Positions 48,016 to 58,171 of a stretch of DNA of 64,000 nucleotides are shown piece by piece; position 1 is the stretch's first letter; each line of letters starts with the position of its first letter. The notes beneath the pieces are model-generated. The model saw nothing but the letters and a program-made list of their open reading frames with translations. It searched no databases and was not told the origin of the DNA. Location: NCBI GenBank assembly GCA_964035575.1, contig OZ037849.1, positions 1,488,001-1,552,000 of the forward strand, written 5' to 3'. The translations under genes and the position numbers were made by a program. This DNA is from Rhynchopus sp. YZ270_cl-10 (Eukaryota; Euglenozoa; Diplonemea; Diplonemida; Diplonemidae).

Positions 48016-49368
48016 TATACATAGCGCTCTAATTAGACTCCAACTAGATAATTAGAGTCGGCAGTTAGAGTATAATTAGAGTCTTTAAAACTCTAACTGA
48101 ACTCTAATACTCTAACTGGACTCTAATTAGACTCTAATTAGAGTCTTATAATAGGGTCAATAAGAGGGGCACATCAACCAATGCTATAGCCATAAACCCA
48201 GGGAGCATAGCCAGTGCAAGAAATTCGATTTTGTAATCCAGAACGTCTGTTTTCTGCTTGCAGAGGACTATATACAAGAAAATATTGTTTGTTCCCCCAG
48301 AAAACCAGTGCACAATTCACACTGGTCTTGTTGCCTTTTTAGCACAGGAATTTTGGCCCAGGGCATGATCACTTGAAGCATGGCACTTTAGTGTGCATGG
48401 GGTAGGGTGTTGTTTGTTATGAATTCTCTTTGTTATAACATCTAAGTCAATCGCGGGTGGTGGTTTAGCGCGAGGCTTGGATCTCTCCTGGGTTCATAAG
48501 TAGTTATTTCTGCGGATGAAATGAACGTATACTCATAGATTTCCCGTCGACACAACCTTTGATACTGGGATTATCCCCTTCGACCCCTTAGTGGTAGTTA
48601 AACTCGATTGACATTTACATTCCTAGAGATGAAAGAACAAGACAACACTTCTGTACCCGCGCATCAAAATTGTGGAAAACTTTGCACCCCAAACATCCTC
48701 AATAACGCCCGCCAAAAGGCGCCCCTTGTTACTGGGAGTTGGTTCTCATGTTTGTTACCTGCACAGCAGGAATTCCTCTGAGTCCAACGCTGTTTGGCCT
48801 GTCTGCGGCATTGCACCCGAAGGTGCACGAAGAGTTTTTGCGGTGTCGCATTCCCTCATGTGTGGGTCACTCACACTTGAGGGCATGTGCCACTGCGGGT
48901 CCGGGTACCCATAGCTGAGAATAAGCCGGGTCCCGAGTCCCGGGTACTAGGTACAGTAGGACTTGGACTAGGCCCCCACCCTCCCGCGACCGGGTCCCCG
49001 ACCCGCTTTCAGGCGGACCCACAGCGCCTTCACATAGTTGTGTCCCAGTCCGGCTGAGAATAACCGGGTCCCGGGTCCCCAAGTCTTATTCTCAGCTATG
49101 TGGGCACCTGGACACCTGGGTCCTACAGAGGAACCTTAGGGGAACCAGTTCCTTAAGGCGTTTGCACCTACAAGAAGCCTGTTGTTTTACTCTAATTAGA
49201 CTATAATTAGAGTGTAGTTAGAGTCTAATTATGCTCTAACTGCGCTCTAATTATAGTCTAATTGAAGAAAAGCGACTCTAATTATACTCTAACTGGACTC
49301 TAACTGACTTGACCCAAAATCCCAGACTCTAATTATACCCTAACACTCTAATTGGAGCGCTATGTATA
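48016..49368. mobile_element. DNA transposon with subterminal CTCTAATTAGA arrays
   Basis: Ends TATACATAGCGCTC and GAGCGCTATGTATA are inverted repeats, and ACAACA flanks both sides (48010-48015, 49369-49374), a six-base duplication. Just inside each end is a patch of TTAGAGT/ACTCTAA-type repeats in both orientations (48027-48150 and 49185-49350). The core (48180-48915) is found inverted inside the element at 53740-56283. No credible transposase frame; superfamily not assigned. Confidence 0.75.
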
Positions 49369-49617
49369 ACAACAAAATAAAAAAAACAAAAACAATCCCT
49401 TTCTGGGTATGCACTGCGCTTTTAGGCATTCACCTTATGCTTATTTTTTCACTTTTTTTTCACTTTTTTTTATCGGTTTCGTTACGTTTTCCATCGTCTT
49501 TTTTTGTGTTACTTTTTTTTGTCTGACCAGCACATCCCAACGTGTGTGAATTCACGCTACTACAGCACACAGTAGTGGTGGGAATGAACTTTTTGTTTTT
49601 TTTTCTTTTTTTACCCA

Positions 49618-49975
49618 CAGTAAGACAACAAACATCGGTGGGGTAAAAACCCTCCTTAGAGCTTTGAAATCCCAAAATCCACCTTAGTTTTTACCCCTCC
49701 GGTGTTTTTACCCCACCTATGTTCCTACCCCACCGGTGTTTATACCAGTGGATATCATACTTTGGGGCAACATGGAAAATATGGGGAAATGAGGTGAGAT
49801 ATTGGGGAAGGGTGGGGCTTGCCATCAAAATTCTCATGCCCAGGGGTAAAAACATCGGAGGGGTAAAAACCCTCCTTAGGATTTTGAAATTCCAAAATCC
49901 ACCTTAGTTTTTACCCCTCCGGTGTTTTTTACCCCACCTATATTTTTACCCCACCAGGTGTTTGTTGTCTTACTG
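49618..49975. mobile_element. Tc1/mariner-like MITE, long copy
   Basis: Ends CAGTAAGACAACAAACA and TGTTTGTTGTCTTACTG, flanked by CA on both sides. The interior contains two copies of GGGGTAAAAACCCTCC and of TTTTTACCCCTCCGGTG. The same ends bound the 99-base element at 53439-53537. Confidence 0.7.
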
Positions 49976-50516
49976 CATATCCCAACCCTTTTCGTTTTCC
50001 TCACACAGTGCGATGGTGGAGGGAGGGCGGGTGAAGAGAACGTTGTGCGTACGTTGTACATTGTGTCTTCAACCTTTTTTTGTATTTTCCAACATTTCTT
50101 GGGGGAAGAAAGAACACGCCCTTATAAATTATGCTGTGAAGACAGTGTAGAAAAATCAGTAAGATAAGTTGAGGAAAACGCAGTTTCTCAAAGTGGCATC
50201 AAAACTGGCCATTTTTAAAGGGGTACTAATCCAGGGGGCAAACAAAGGCATTGGGTCGTAACTCTGAACCAAGGGGGCACCCAAAAATACCCCAAAATCT
50301 TTGAGGGGGGGGGCTGGGAAAAACGGTGTTTTCACCTATATTTCAGGTGTTTCAGGGGTTCGTTGTACGGGTAAAAAAACAGAGCTTTCCAACTTTTCGC
50401 ATTTTTTGTTTTAGTTTTTGGGGTATGGGTAACCCCCGCACATAAGAGGCTAACCAAAAGCTTCAGAGTGCTTTTTCACCCACCGAACCACCGTTATTTG
50501 TAACATTTTTTTTTCG
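49976..50516. other. Unassigned intergenic DNA
   Basis: No gene seen; nothing recognised apart from G- and A-runs. Confidence 0.5.
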
Positions 50517-50524
50517 TCTTTTTT

Positions 50525-51592
50525 CAGTGTTTCCCAGCATCTCACCTAACTCTGAAAATAGGTGAGATTTTGCGGTTTTGCGGGTTTTTGTATAGGTGTG
50601 GCGAGCCCGGGCGCGCTTCGCGCGCCCGGGTCTCCACCTTAGCTCAAGTTGGGGGCCTCCGGCGGAATGTGAGAATTTCTCGGAGTTCGGCACTTCATTG
50701 ATATTTGCACCAGGCACACATGGTACACGAATTATCAGTAACCTCAGTACATTTACAAAATAAACGGCAGGCATGGCACCCAAGCGAAGCCACGGTACGC
50801 AACATTTCTAAAAATTGTTGACATAAATGTCACTGTCGTTGGAAGATTGGGGGGTCAGCTTGTTTTTGTGCCCAAAATTTCTCAGCACTGCTGACCAGGG
50901 ACATTGGGAACATAGGGATTTTTGCGGAGCAAAAAAAAAATCAAACAAATGGCGCCGCAGGCGAAAAAAAATTAGGGTACAGTGTAAAAATCTATCTTTT
51001 TACAGGACATAGTCACACACCTAACCCTTTTTTGCGGAGCAAAAAAGGGAAAATGGCGCCGCCAGTGTATTTTTTGGGCCGGTTGGGGGGGGTCAGTGAC
51101 CCCCCCCAAATTTTCTCCGGAAATTTGGGCCGGTGGGGGGGGGTCAGTTTTTTCAGCTGGGTTTGAGGTGTTTCCTCGGCGTGGTGTAAATAGCTATACA
51201 TTTACACCGTACCCAAAAAAATTTTCGCCTGCGGCGCCATTTATATTGTTTTTTTTTGCTCCGCAAAAAAAAAATATACAGTTCACTATGTTCCCAATGT
51301 CTTCCCTGGTCGTGCTGAAAAAAAAATTTGGGCAAAAAAAAACAAACTGACCCCCCCCAAACTTAAAATCTGGATTCCTGGATAAGACACTGGGCGCCGC
51401 AGGCAAAAAAAAATTGAGGTACAGCCTGGATGGTGCGGTCAGCAACCCAGTTCCCCATGGTACTCCCGTGGTTCAACCATGATTTTTTTTTTTTTTTTTT
51501 TTTTTCCTGCAGGTGAGATTTCTCACCTCACTTTTTTTTTTTTTTTTTTTTGTGAGATTTCTCACCCCAAAATCTCACCGTGGGAAACACTG
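50525..51592. mobile_element. Non-autonomous hAT element with nested inverted-repeat insert
   Basis: Ends CAGTGTTTCCCA and TGGGAAACACTG, with TCTTTTTT duplicated on both sides (50517-50524, 51593-51600): typical hAT. It contains a CCCGGGCGCGCTTCGCGCGC palindrome (around 50609), a segment (50620-50815) found inverted at 56830-57160, and a complete second element at 50849-51358. No coding capacity. Confidence 0.78.
50849..51358. mobile_element. Nested element with about 150-base terminal inverted repeats
   Basis: GGGGGGTCAG at the left faces CTGACCCCCC at the right. Pairing continues through CAGCAC/GTGCTG, ATTGGGAACATAG, TTTTGCGGAGCAAAAA and GGCGCCGCAGGCG for well over 100 bases. A smaller palindromic block (51076-51146) lies at its centre. 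It sits inside the hAT element 50525-51592. Confidence 0.65.
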
Positions 51593-52335
51593 TCTTTTTT
51601 GGGTAGGAGGACTGCATGGTTGGAGTTCACCCCCTCCGGTGAACCAAAGGTACACTGTCACGAGAGGGCGTTGTATTTTTCAAGTCAACCTTTTTACATC
51701 TACTGTAGGCCGCAGGGTTGTGCTTTCATCCGGATGGCTGACATCGTACAGTGGGTCAGTCGGAGGTGCCTGCATCAATATCCACAGTTTATCCTCTTTC
51801 CCCCCATTTTTTTTGTGGTATTTTTGGTACTCCTGAACCTGGTCCTTTGCGTACATATTGCGTACTTCTCCGCGCGTGCTCGTCGGGAGTACCAATTTTT
51901 GGTATTTTTGGGCAGCATTCTATTGGGTTGTCCCTTTCCTCTCCCCTTTAAAAAAAGAAAGTGATATGTGTTGTGGTGACGTCGAAGGACGCAAACCCAA
52001 TTTGACTTAATGAAAAAAAAGAGGAAATTGGTTTTGTCAACTCAGACTCCCGTGAATGGCCCACTATTCAGTACTAATATTTATGCTCCAAAGTGCCCAA
52101 GGTAGTATGCAAAGTTCTACCTTGGGAGTGATATCGTACAAAAACCGTTGCCCTTTTTGAGGTATAAAAAAGCATTTTTTTTTTTGCATTTTTGTCAAAT
52201 GGTGACGAAAATAGGCCGCGTGTACGAGGCTTTGTGGGCATCAGATGATCTGACACAAAAAAAATAAACATTTTTTCATTGTCTTGTTTATCTCTTTGTG
52301 ATGAATGGTAATTGATACAGCCGTACTTTTCATCT
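51593..52335. other. Intergenic DNA with dispersed motifs
   Basis: Carries AAAGGTACACTGTCACGAGA (about 51648, also near 1108) and CAGTGGGTCAGTCGGAGGTG (about 51750, also near 45716). No credible gene. Confidence 0.5.
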
Positions 52336-53195
52336 TTCCAGGAACTATATGGACTCGTCCGGAAACCCCTCTGGTAAGATTCATCCTTTTGGGTATTTTT
52401 GGGTATTTTTGATGATGTCCCCCACAAAAAGTGCATCTAGGTGATATTCTGATATGAAAATAGGTTTTTGGGGGGGTCTGAGGCTATATTTTCGCTTTTT
52501 AGTCAGATTTTCAGCCTTTTATTGTCGTTCTTCTGGATCTCTTCTCTCTTTCTCTTAATCCTGCCATGCCGCCTTGACAAGGTTTCATTGACCTCTGTCA
52601 AATCTACTGGATCAATGCCAGGGACTTTTGCTTTGCGGGTCACCTTGGATGTGGAGACTCCATAGTAAATACAGGTTCCCTCCATGTCAGAGTACACGCT
52701 GAAATGACACGACTGTTGCTCGGGTAGCAGTACACAGACGAAAAGAGATTGATGGAAAGAAGGGTGCACTGATACGTATGAGTACGAGGGAATGAGATAA
52801 CAAAGGCCTCTGTGTGGGGAAGCTCGCGCAGGGCACCGACAATGACCCCTACGGTAAGGATCTCCTGACAACAAGAATCATCAGAGAGATGGTTCGAAAC
52901 GACACCAAGTGTGCGTCGCACCCATTCTTACCGTGTTTCTCGACAAAAAAGTGAACTTCACTGCTGTCATTGCCACGTTTATGAAATGTCCAAAAATACG
53001 TAAAAAAATATAAGTAAAAAGGGGGGGAGCGGAAATAAACAAAATAATGATCAAAATATGCCCTCTGGGGTGGTAGGTGTATGGCGGGTATCAAAAAATT
53101 GGGTTGTTTGGGTGTTTTGAGCAGAAAAACCTCAAAAAACCCCCAAAAGGATGAATCTTACCTGGAGGGTTTCCGGACGGACCCATATTGCCCTG
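52336..53195. mobile_element. Inverted-repeat-bounded, probably decayed element
   Basis: AAAAGGATGAATCTTACC and the following GGGTTTCCGGACG at 53140-53180 recur inverted at about 52345-52392. Minus-strand frames in 52500-52920 have protein-like composition but no motif I can name. It may be a broken mobile element; family and age unknown. Confidence 0.35.
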
Positions 53196-53438
53196 ACAAC
53201 GGCTGCGCGCTTTTATTGGATTTGAAATTTGAAAATAAAAGAAAGCAGGATTCCTGGAATACTGTTTTTGGAACAATCTCTTCGTGTTAGTTTTAGTTCA
53301 GTCAAATTGAGTTGTATTTACTGTTTTTTTTCGTGACAAATCTGTTGGCTAAGTATCGCCATTCAGACAGAGCATTTTACTTTTACTAACTATTTTTTTT
53401 GATGTGTTTTTAGTGTTTAGTGAGTCAAACGAACCATA

Positions 53439-53537
53439 CAGTAAGACAACAAACAACCCGGAAGGGTAAAAAAAAAAATGTGGGTTTTGGGATTTCAAAA
53501 CTCTAAGGGAGGGAGGGTGTTGGTTGTTGTCTTACTG
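53439..53537. mobile_element. Tc1/mariner-like MITE, 99-base copy
   Basis: CAGTAAGACAACAAACAACC at the left and GTTGTTGTCTTACTG at the right, flanked by TA on both sides as expected for Tc1/mariner. Related to 49618-49975. Confidence 0.7.
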
Positions 53538-54004
53538 TATTTTGGCGGCACCTTGCTTATGTCATATCCCTATTTGTCCCATTACCACATTTCACTTTGC
53601 AGGTGATATTGCTTATGAGACACTTTCGCCTTCACCACCCCCTCTCCAAAGCCGTCTATTGCGATAAGGTACGTATCAAAGTGAACTTTTCCAACAAAAA
53701 AAAAAGAGAGAATTTCACAAAATTTAAATAAAAAAAAAAGGGAAATATTCATATTGGAACCAAAACTTTGGGGAACCGGTCATTTCGGAACCGGGAACCG
53801 GGGAACCGGGAACCGGTTCCCGGGAACCATACGGGGGGAACCAGGGAACCGGTTCCCGGGAACCGGTTCCCTGGTTCCCGTGTGGTTCCCCCTGTGGTTC
53901 CCCTGTGGTTCCCGGGAACCGGTTCCCTGGTTCCCCTAAGGTTCCCCCTGTGGTTCCCGGGAACCGTACGGGGAACCGGGAACCGGTTCCCTGGTTCCCT
54001 GGTT

Positions 54005-54265
54005 CCCCAGGTACCCAGGTACCCAGGTACCCAGGTACCCAGGTACCCAGGTACCCAGGTACCCAGGTACCCAGGTACCCAGGTACCCAGGTACCCAGGT
54101 ACCCAGGTACCCAGGTACCCAGGTACCCAGGTACCCAGGTACCCAGGTACCCAGGTACCCAGGTACCCAGGTACCCAGGTACCCAGGTACCCAGGTACCC
54201 AGGTACCCAGGTACCCAGGTACCCAGGTACCCAGGTACCCAGGTACCCAGGTACCCAGGTACCCA
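54005..54265 (+). repeat. (GGTACCCA)n minisatellite
   Basis: More than 30 nearly perfect eight-base units. It generates long artificial open frames on both strands. Part of the left subterminal region of the 53740-56283 element. Confidence 0.9.
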
Positions 54266-55911
54266 GTCCAGGTCCAGGAACAGGTACCCAGGAACAGGAA
54301 AAAAGTCGTGAAAGAGCAACCACAGCTCCACATGACAAACACAAAAGTGTCCAGTCACGTGGGGCATTCATGCACTGAGGAGATAATGTTCCAACAATTT
54401 ACAAGAAAGATTACTTAACCTACTGCTGGAAATTGCCAGGTCGTAGTAACACACAAAGTGTGCCTCCGTTCGGGAAGACCGGATATTCTAGAGACCAAAA
54501 AGGCCTCAAGAATATCTTCCGGTAGTCAAGGTATAACCGAATGAACGGCCCAAGACCCCCGTGGAGAAGTTAAATGTTGTAATGCTATCAAGTAGAAACT
54601 GCGACCACTGTCTTACCCTCCTCAATGCATGGTGGTTGATGTCTTCCACAACAAATTTCCTGTACCCAGGTACCCAAATTCCCAGACCCACGCAGTGGCA
54701 CATGACCGCCAAGTGTGAGTGACCCACACATGAGGGAATGCGACACTACGCAAAATTTACCACCAGACCCTGTCTTCGTGCACCTGAAGTACAACGCCGC
54801 AGACAGGCCAAACATGCGTTGGACTCAGAGGAATGCCCGCTGTGCAGGTATCAAACATGAGAACAACTCCCAGCAACAAGGGGCGCCTTTTGGCGGGCGT
54901 TGTTGAGGGTGTTTGGGGTGCAAAGTTTTCCACAATTTTGATGCGCGGGTACAGAAGTGTTATCTTGTTCTTTCATCTCTAGGAATGTAAATGTCAATCG
55001 CGTTTAACTACCACGAGGGCTTGTTCAGTGAACCCACGAGGGGTCGAAGGGGGTTGGTTATCCCATATCTATCAAAGGTTGTGTCGACCAGGCGAAACCA
55101 CTATGTTACGCTGTACGTTGTTAAATCCGAAGAAATAACACTTTAGCAGCCGCAGGAAGTTTGCTAAAAAGAGTGCCTCACGCTACACAAACCACCACCC
55201 GCGATTGACTTAGATGTTATAACAAAGAGAATTCAGAACAAAACAACACCCTGCCCCATACACACTAAATTGTCATGCTTTAAGAGCATGCCTGGGCCAA
55301 AATTATTATGACAAAAAGGCAACAAGACCACCCACAAGGAGTGTGAATTGTGCACTGGTTTTCTGGGGGAATGCAATATTTTCTTGTGCCTAGTCCTCCG
55401 CGAGCAGAGGACAGACTTTCCGGAAGGTTTCCAAAGTCGAATTTCTTGCACTAGCTATGTTCCCTGGGTTAAATGGCTATAGCAGTGACTGACAAAATGT
55501 TCCCCCCACCCTTCCACCCCCAGGTATTTCACCCGCAAACCAGAATAGACTGATGCGGGTGAACACCCGTTGAATTTTGAGTTGTTGAATGTCGGACGAG
55601 GCGAAGCTTCTTTCATCGCAATCGCAGATACAGTCATATTTCACGATCCTGTATAAATGTGGGGTGTGATTAAGTTATGGTGTACAAACGTAGAAGTAGT
55701 TAGGTTAATGAAAATAGTGGTGAAACACGGCGTACGAAAGTTGTACTATCAACAGAACCTTTTCAAAACTCACACTAAAACAGACACTAAAAAAATACCG
55801 CAAACCACTGGACGTCTTGTTGAATCTACACAAGTAACTGAAAGTTAAACACATTTACATACCTTATCTTCACCGTAACCTGTAAGCTGTCAAGGTGCCT
55901 TCTCTGGCCAG

Positions 55912-56117
55912 TACCCAGTACCCAGTAACCCAGTAACCCAGTACCCAGTACCCAGTACCCAGTACCCAGTACCCAGTACCCAGTACCCAGTACCCAGTAC
56001 CCAGTACCCAGTACCCAGTACCCAGTACCCAGTACCCAGTACCCAGTACCCAGTACCCAGTACCCAGTACCCAGTACCCAGTACCCAGTACCCAGTACCC
56101 AGTACCCAGTACCCAGT
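55912..56117 (+). repeat. (CAGTACC)n minisatellite
   Basis: About 28 seven-base units, with two CAGTAACC variants near the left edge. Part of the right subterminal region of the same element. Confidence 0.9.
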
Positions 56118-56470
56118 AACGGGGAACCACAGGGGAACCACACGGGAACCAGGGAACCGGTCCCCAGGAACCGGTTCCCTGGTTCCCCCCGTATGGTTCC
56201 CGGGAACCGGTTCCCGGTTCCCCGGTTCCCGGTTCCGAAATGACCGGTTCCCCAAAGTTTTGGTTCCAATATGAATATTTCCCAAAAAAAAATGAAATGA
56301 ATTCAACACAAAAGGTCCCGAACAAAATAGTCTGGTACTTTTTTCGCCAGACAAAATAATATTCCGTTTTTTTGGAGCGAAGTGATTGTCGAACAAAAAT
56401 GTGTTGCCGCACAACACTTTGTCACGCTTTTAAGCCTTTTTTTCTCCTTGGTTTTGTATCAAGTGTAACG

Positions 56471-57290
56471 CAGGGTTCTATATAGGCCCGGTCACTCGGT
56501 CGGTCTGACCGAGTCAGACGTTGACTCGGTCAGCCGTTTTTTTTTTTTTTTTTTATAAATCTCAGATTTTTTTTCCAAATCTTGGGGTGGAAATTTTGGT
56601 ACCTCCCACGAGCCTCTGAGAGTGACCAGAAATGGCCTCATGAACAAAGTGACCCCGTCACAGCCAGAACGCGACTCAATTGGTCAAACGCCGAAGGAAA
56701 AGGAAGCATGCAGCATGGCGAAATAATAAAAGTAGCGTACCGTGCGCCTGCGGCGCAAGATTGCAACCCACCCTTCCCATGATATACTTTTGCAGTAAAA
56801 ATGTGCAATTTTAAGCGCAATTTTTAGAAATGTTGCGTACCGTGGCTTCGCCAGAAACTTTCGTTTTAGAAAAACAGGGGAGTAAAATTACGGAAGCTGA
56901 CCACAATTACCAGCGACAGTGCCGTTTTGTGTCAACTTTTTTTTAGAAATGTTGCGTACCGTGGCTTCGCTTTGGGTGCCGTGACCGCCCTTTCTTTGTT
57001 ATAAATGTACTGAGGCTACAGACAATTCGTGTACCACTTGTGCCTGGTGCACGAATTGCTTCAATGAAGTGCCGAACTCCGCAGTTGGATAACCGAGGAA
57101 TTCTCACATTCCGCCGGAGGCCCCCAACTTGAGCTAGGTTGGGTACCCGGGCTCGACCGAGTTTCAGCGAAAAACCCCAAAACCTATATAATTCCCTGTG
57201 GAGGGGGGAAAATTTTTTTTTGGGCTGACCGAGTCAAACCGATTCTGACCGAGCCAGCCCCTCGTGGGCGGAATGCTGTATAGAACCCTG
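56471..57290. mobile_element. Non-autonomous hAT-like element with 6-base target duplication
   Basis: CAGGGTTCTATA and TATAGAACCCTG ends; GTAACG on both sides (56465-56470, 57291-57296). Just inside, blocks of TGACCGAGTC repeat in both orientations. The interior includes two GAAATGTTGCGTACCGTGGC copies, the CGTACCGTGCGCCTGCGGCG motif and the inverted copy of 50620-50815. No coding capacity. Confidence 0.72.
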
Positions 57291-57501
57291 GTAACGTGTA
57301 GTTTTTTTTTTTCGCGTGAAATTCGTGATCAATATGACCATTGTACGAGAGGGGGGTTAGGGACGCCTTACATACTTGTCTCACGTCTCTCCCACCCTTT
57401 ACATTGAACCTCGACCGAGCTGCGTTATAGCACGTTTTTAACTACTCCTTGTCTTTACATCTCTTTAGAGTCTTTTGCATAATTTCATCCTTACTTTTTA
57501 G

Positions 57502-57610
57502 TGTGACTGAGTGTGGGGATGTGTTCAAGAATTAAACTCTTCCCCCCCAAAACCCTTTTTCGTCTCTGTTTTTCTTTTATCCAAACGGCAAGTGGATGCG
57601 TGATAATTTT
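57502..57610 (+). repeat. Dispersed repeat, copy 2 (partner 381-487)
   Basis: Matches 381-487 in the same orientation, about 560 bases upstream of the gene 10 start; an R2 copy follows at once. Confidence 0.75.
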
Positions 57611-57643
57611 GTGATTACATGCATTTTTTTGTGAGTACCCGGT

Positions 57644-57684
57644 GTGCGTCCGCCGGTGTACGGCGAGGTGTTTGCACTTTCAAA
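57644..57684 (+). repeat. Repeat family R2, copy 5
   Basis: GTGCGTCCGCCGGTGTACGG then CGAGGTGTTTGCACTTTCAA. The inner hairpin reads CCG-GTGTA-CGG: stem kept, loop changed. Confidence 0.55.
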
Positions 57685-58171
57685 TTCGATTGCACAGCAG
57701 TTGGCAGCCGAGGCAACTACACTATTCAAATCAGTCCACACTAACATCAAATGGAGGCTCAAAAGGGACAATAATATCGCCTCACGTACGGTGCTTCTTT
57801 GGAACACTGCACTAGTGAGGAAAAGAGGGCGAAAAGCACGACCTGAAGTCATTTACTTCACCGTCGTTGAGGGGGACAAAGAGAGGGTGTTCCCCATTTT
57901 CTATTTTTTTTTAAACATGAAATTCAGAATTATATTTTACTTTCCTCCAGATCGCCCTTTCATCTCTCCCCTATTTTTTTTTGCGTGTCTTTTTTTTTCT
58001 TCGTCGAATACAGAAAAAATAAAAAGCAATAATTTTGGTCCCTTCAAAAAGGCTTCCGTTTCATACCAAATCAGCACAAAAAAGGTTATCACACTGCTTT
58101 TTCCCCACCGACACTTTTGTCTTCATTTCACTACTCCAGTACACATTAACAGACTTTGGAGCAACTGCACC

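Larger units (their letters stand above)
53740..56283. mobile_element. DNA transposon with GGAACC/GGTACCCA/CAGTACC subterminal arrays
   Basis: GGGAAATATTCATATTGG at the left and CCAATATGAATATTTCCC at the right begin long inverted repeats (over 100 bases, continuing as GGAACC-rich sequence). Inside the left end lies a (GGTACCCA)n array and inside the right a (CAGTACC)n array. The core contains an inverted copy (54690-55490) of the core of 48016-49368. A-runs flank both ends, so the target duplication cannot be read. No transposase frame. Confidence 0.75.

Noticed and set aside
53724-54418. Long open frames on both strands encoding Val-Pro-Gly-Tyr-Leu-Gly-Thr-Trp type repeats
   Set aside because: They are produced by the (GGTACCCA)n minisatellite; every frame is open because the unit contains no stop.
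55826-56417. Minus-strand frames of Trp-Val-Leu-Gly-Thr-Gly-Tyr repeats
   Set aside because: Artefact of the (CAGTACC)n array.
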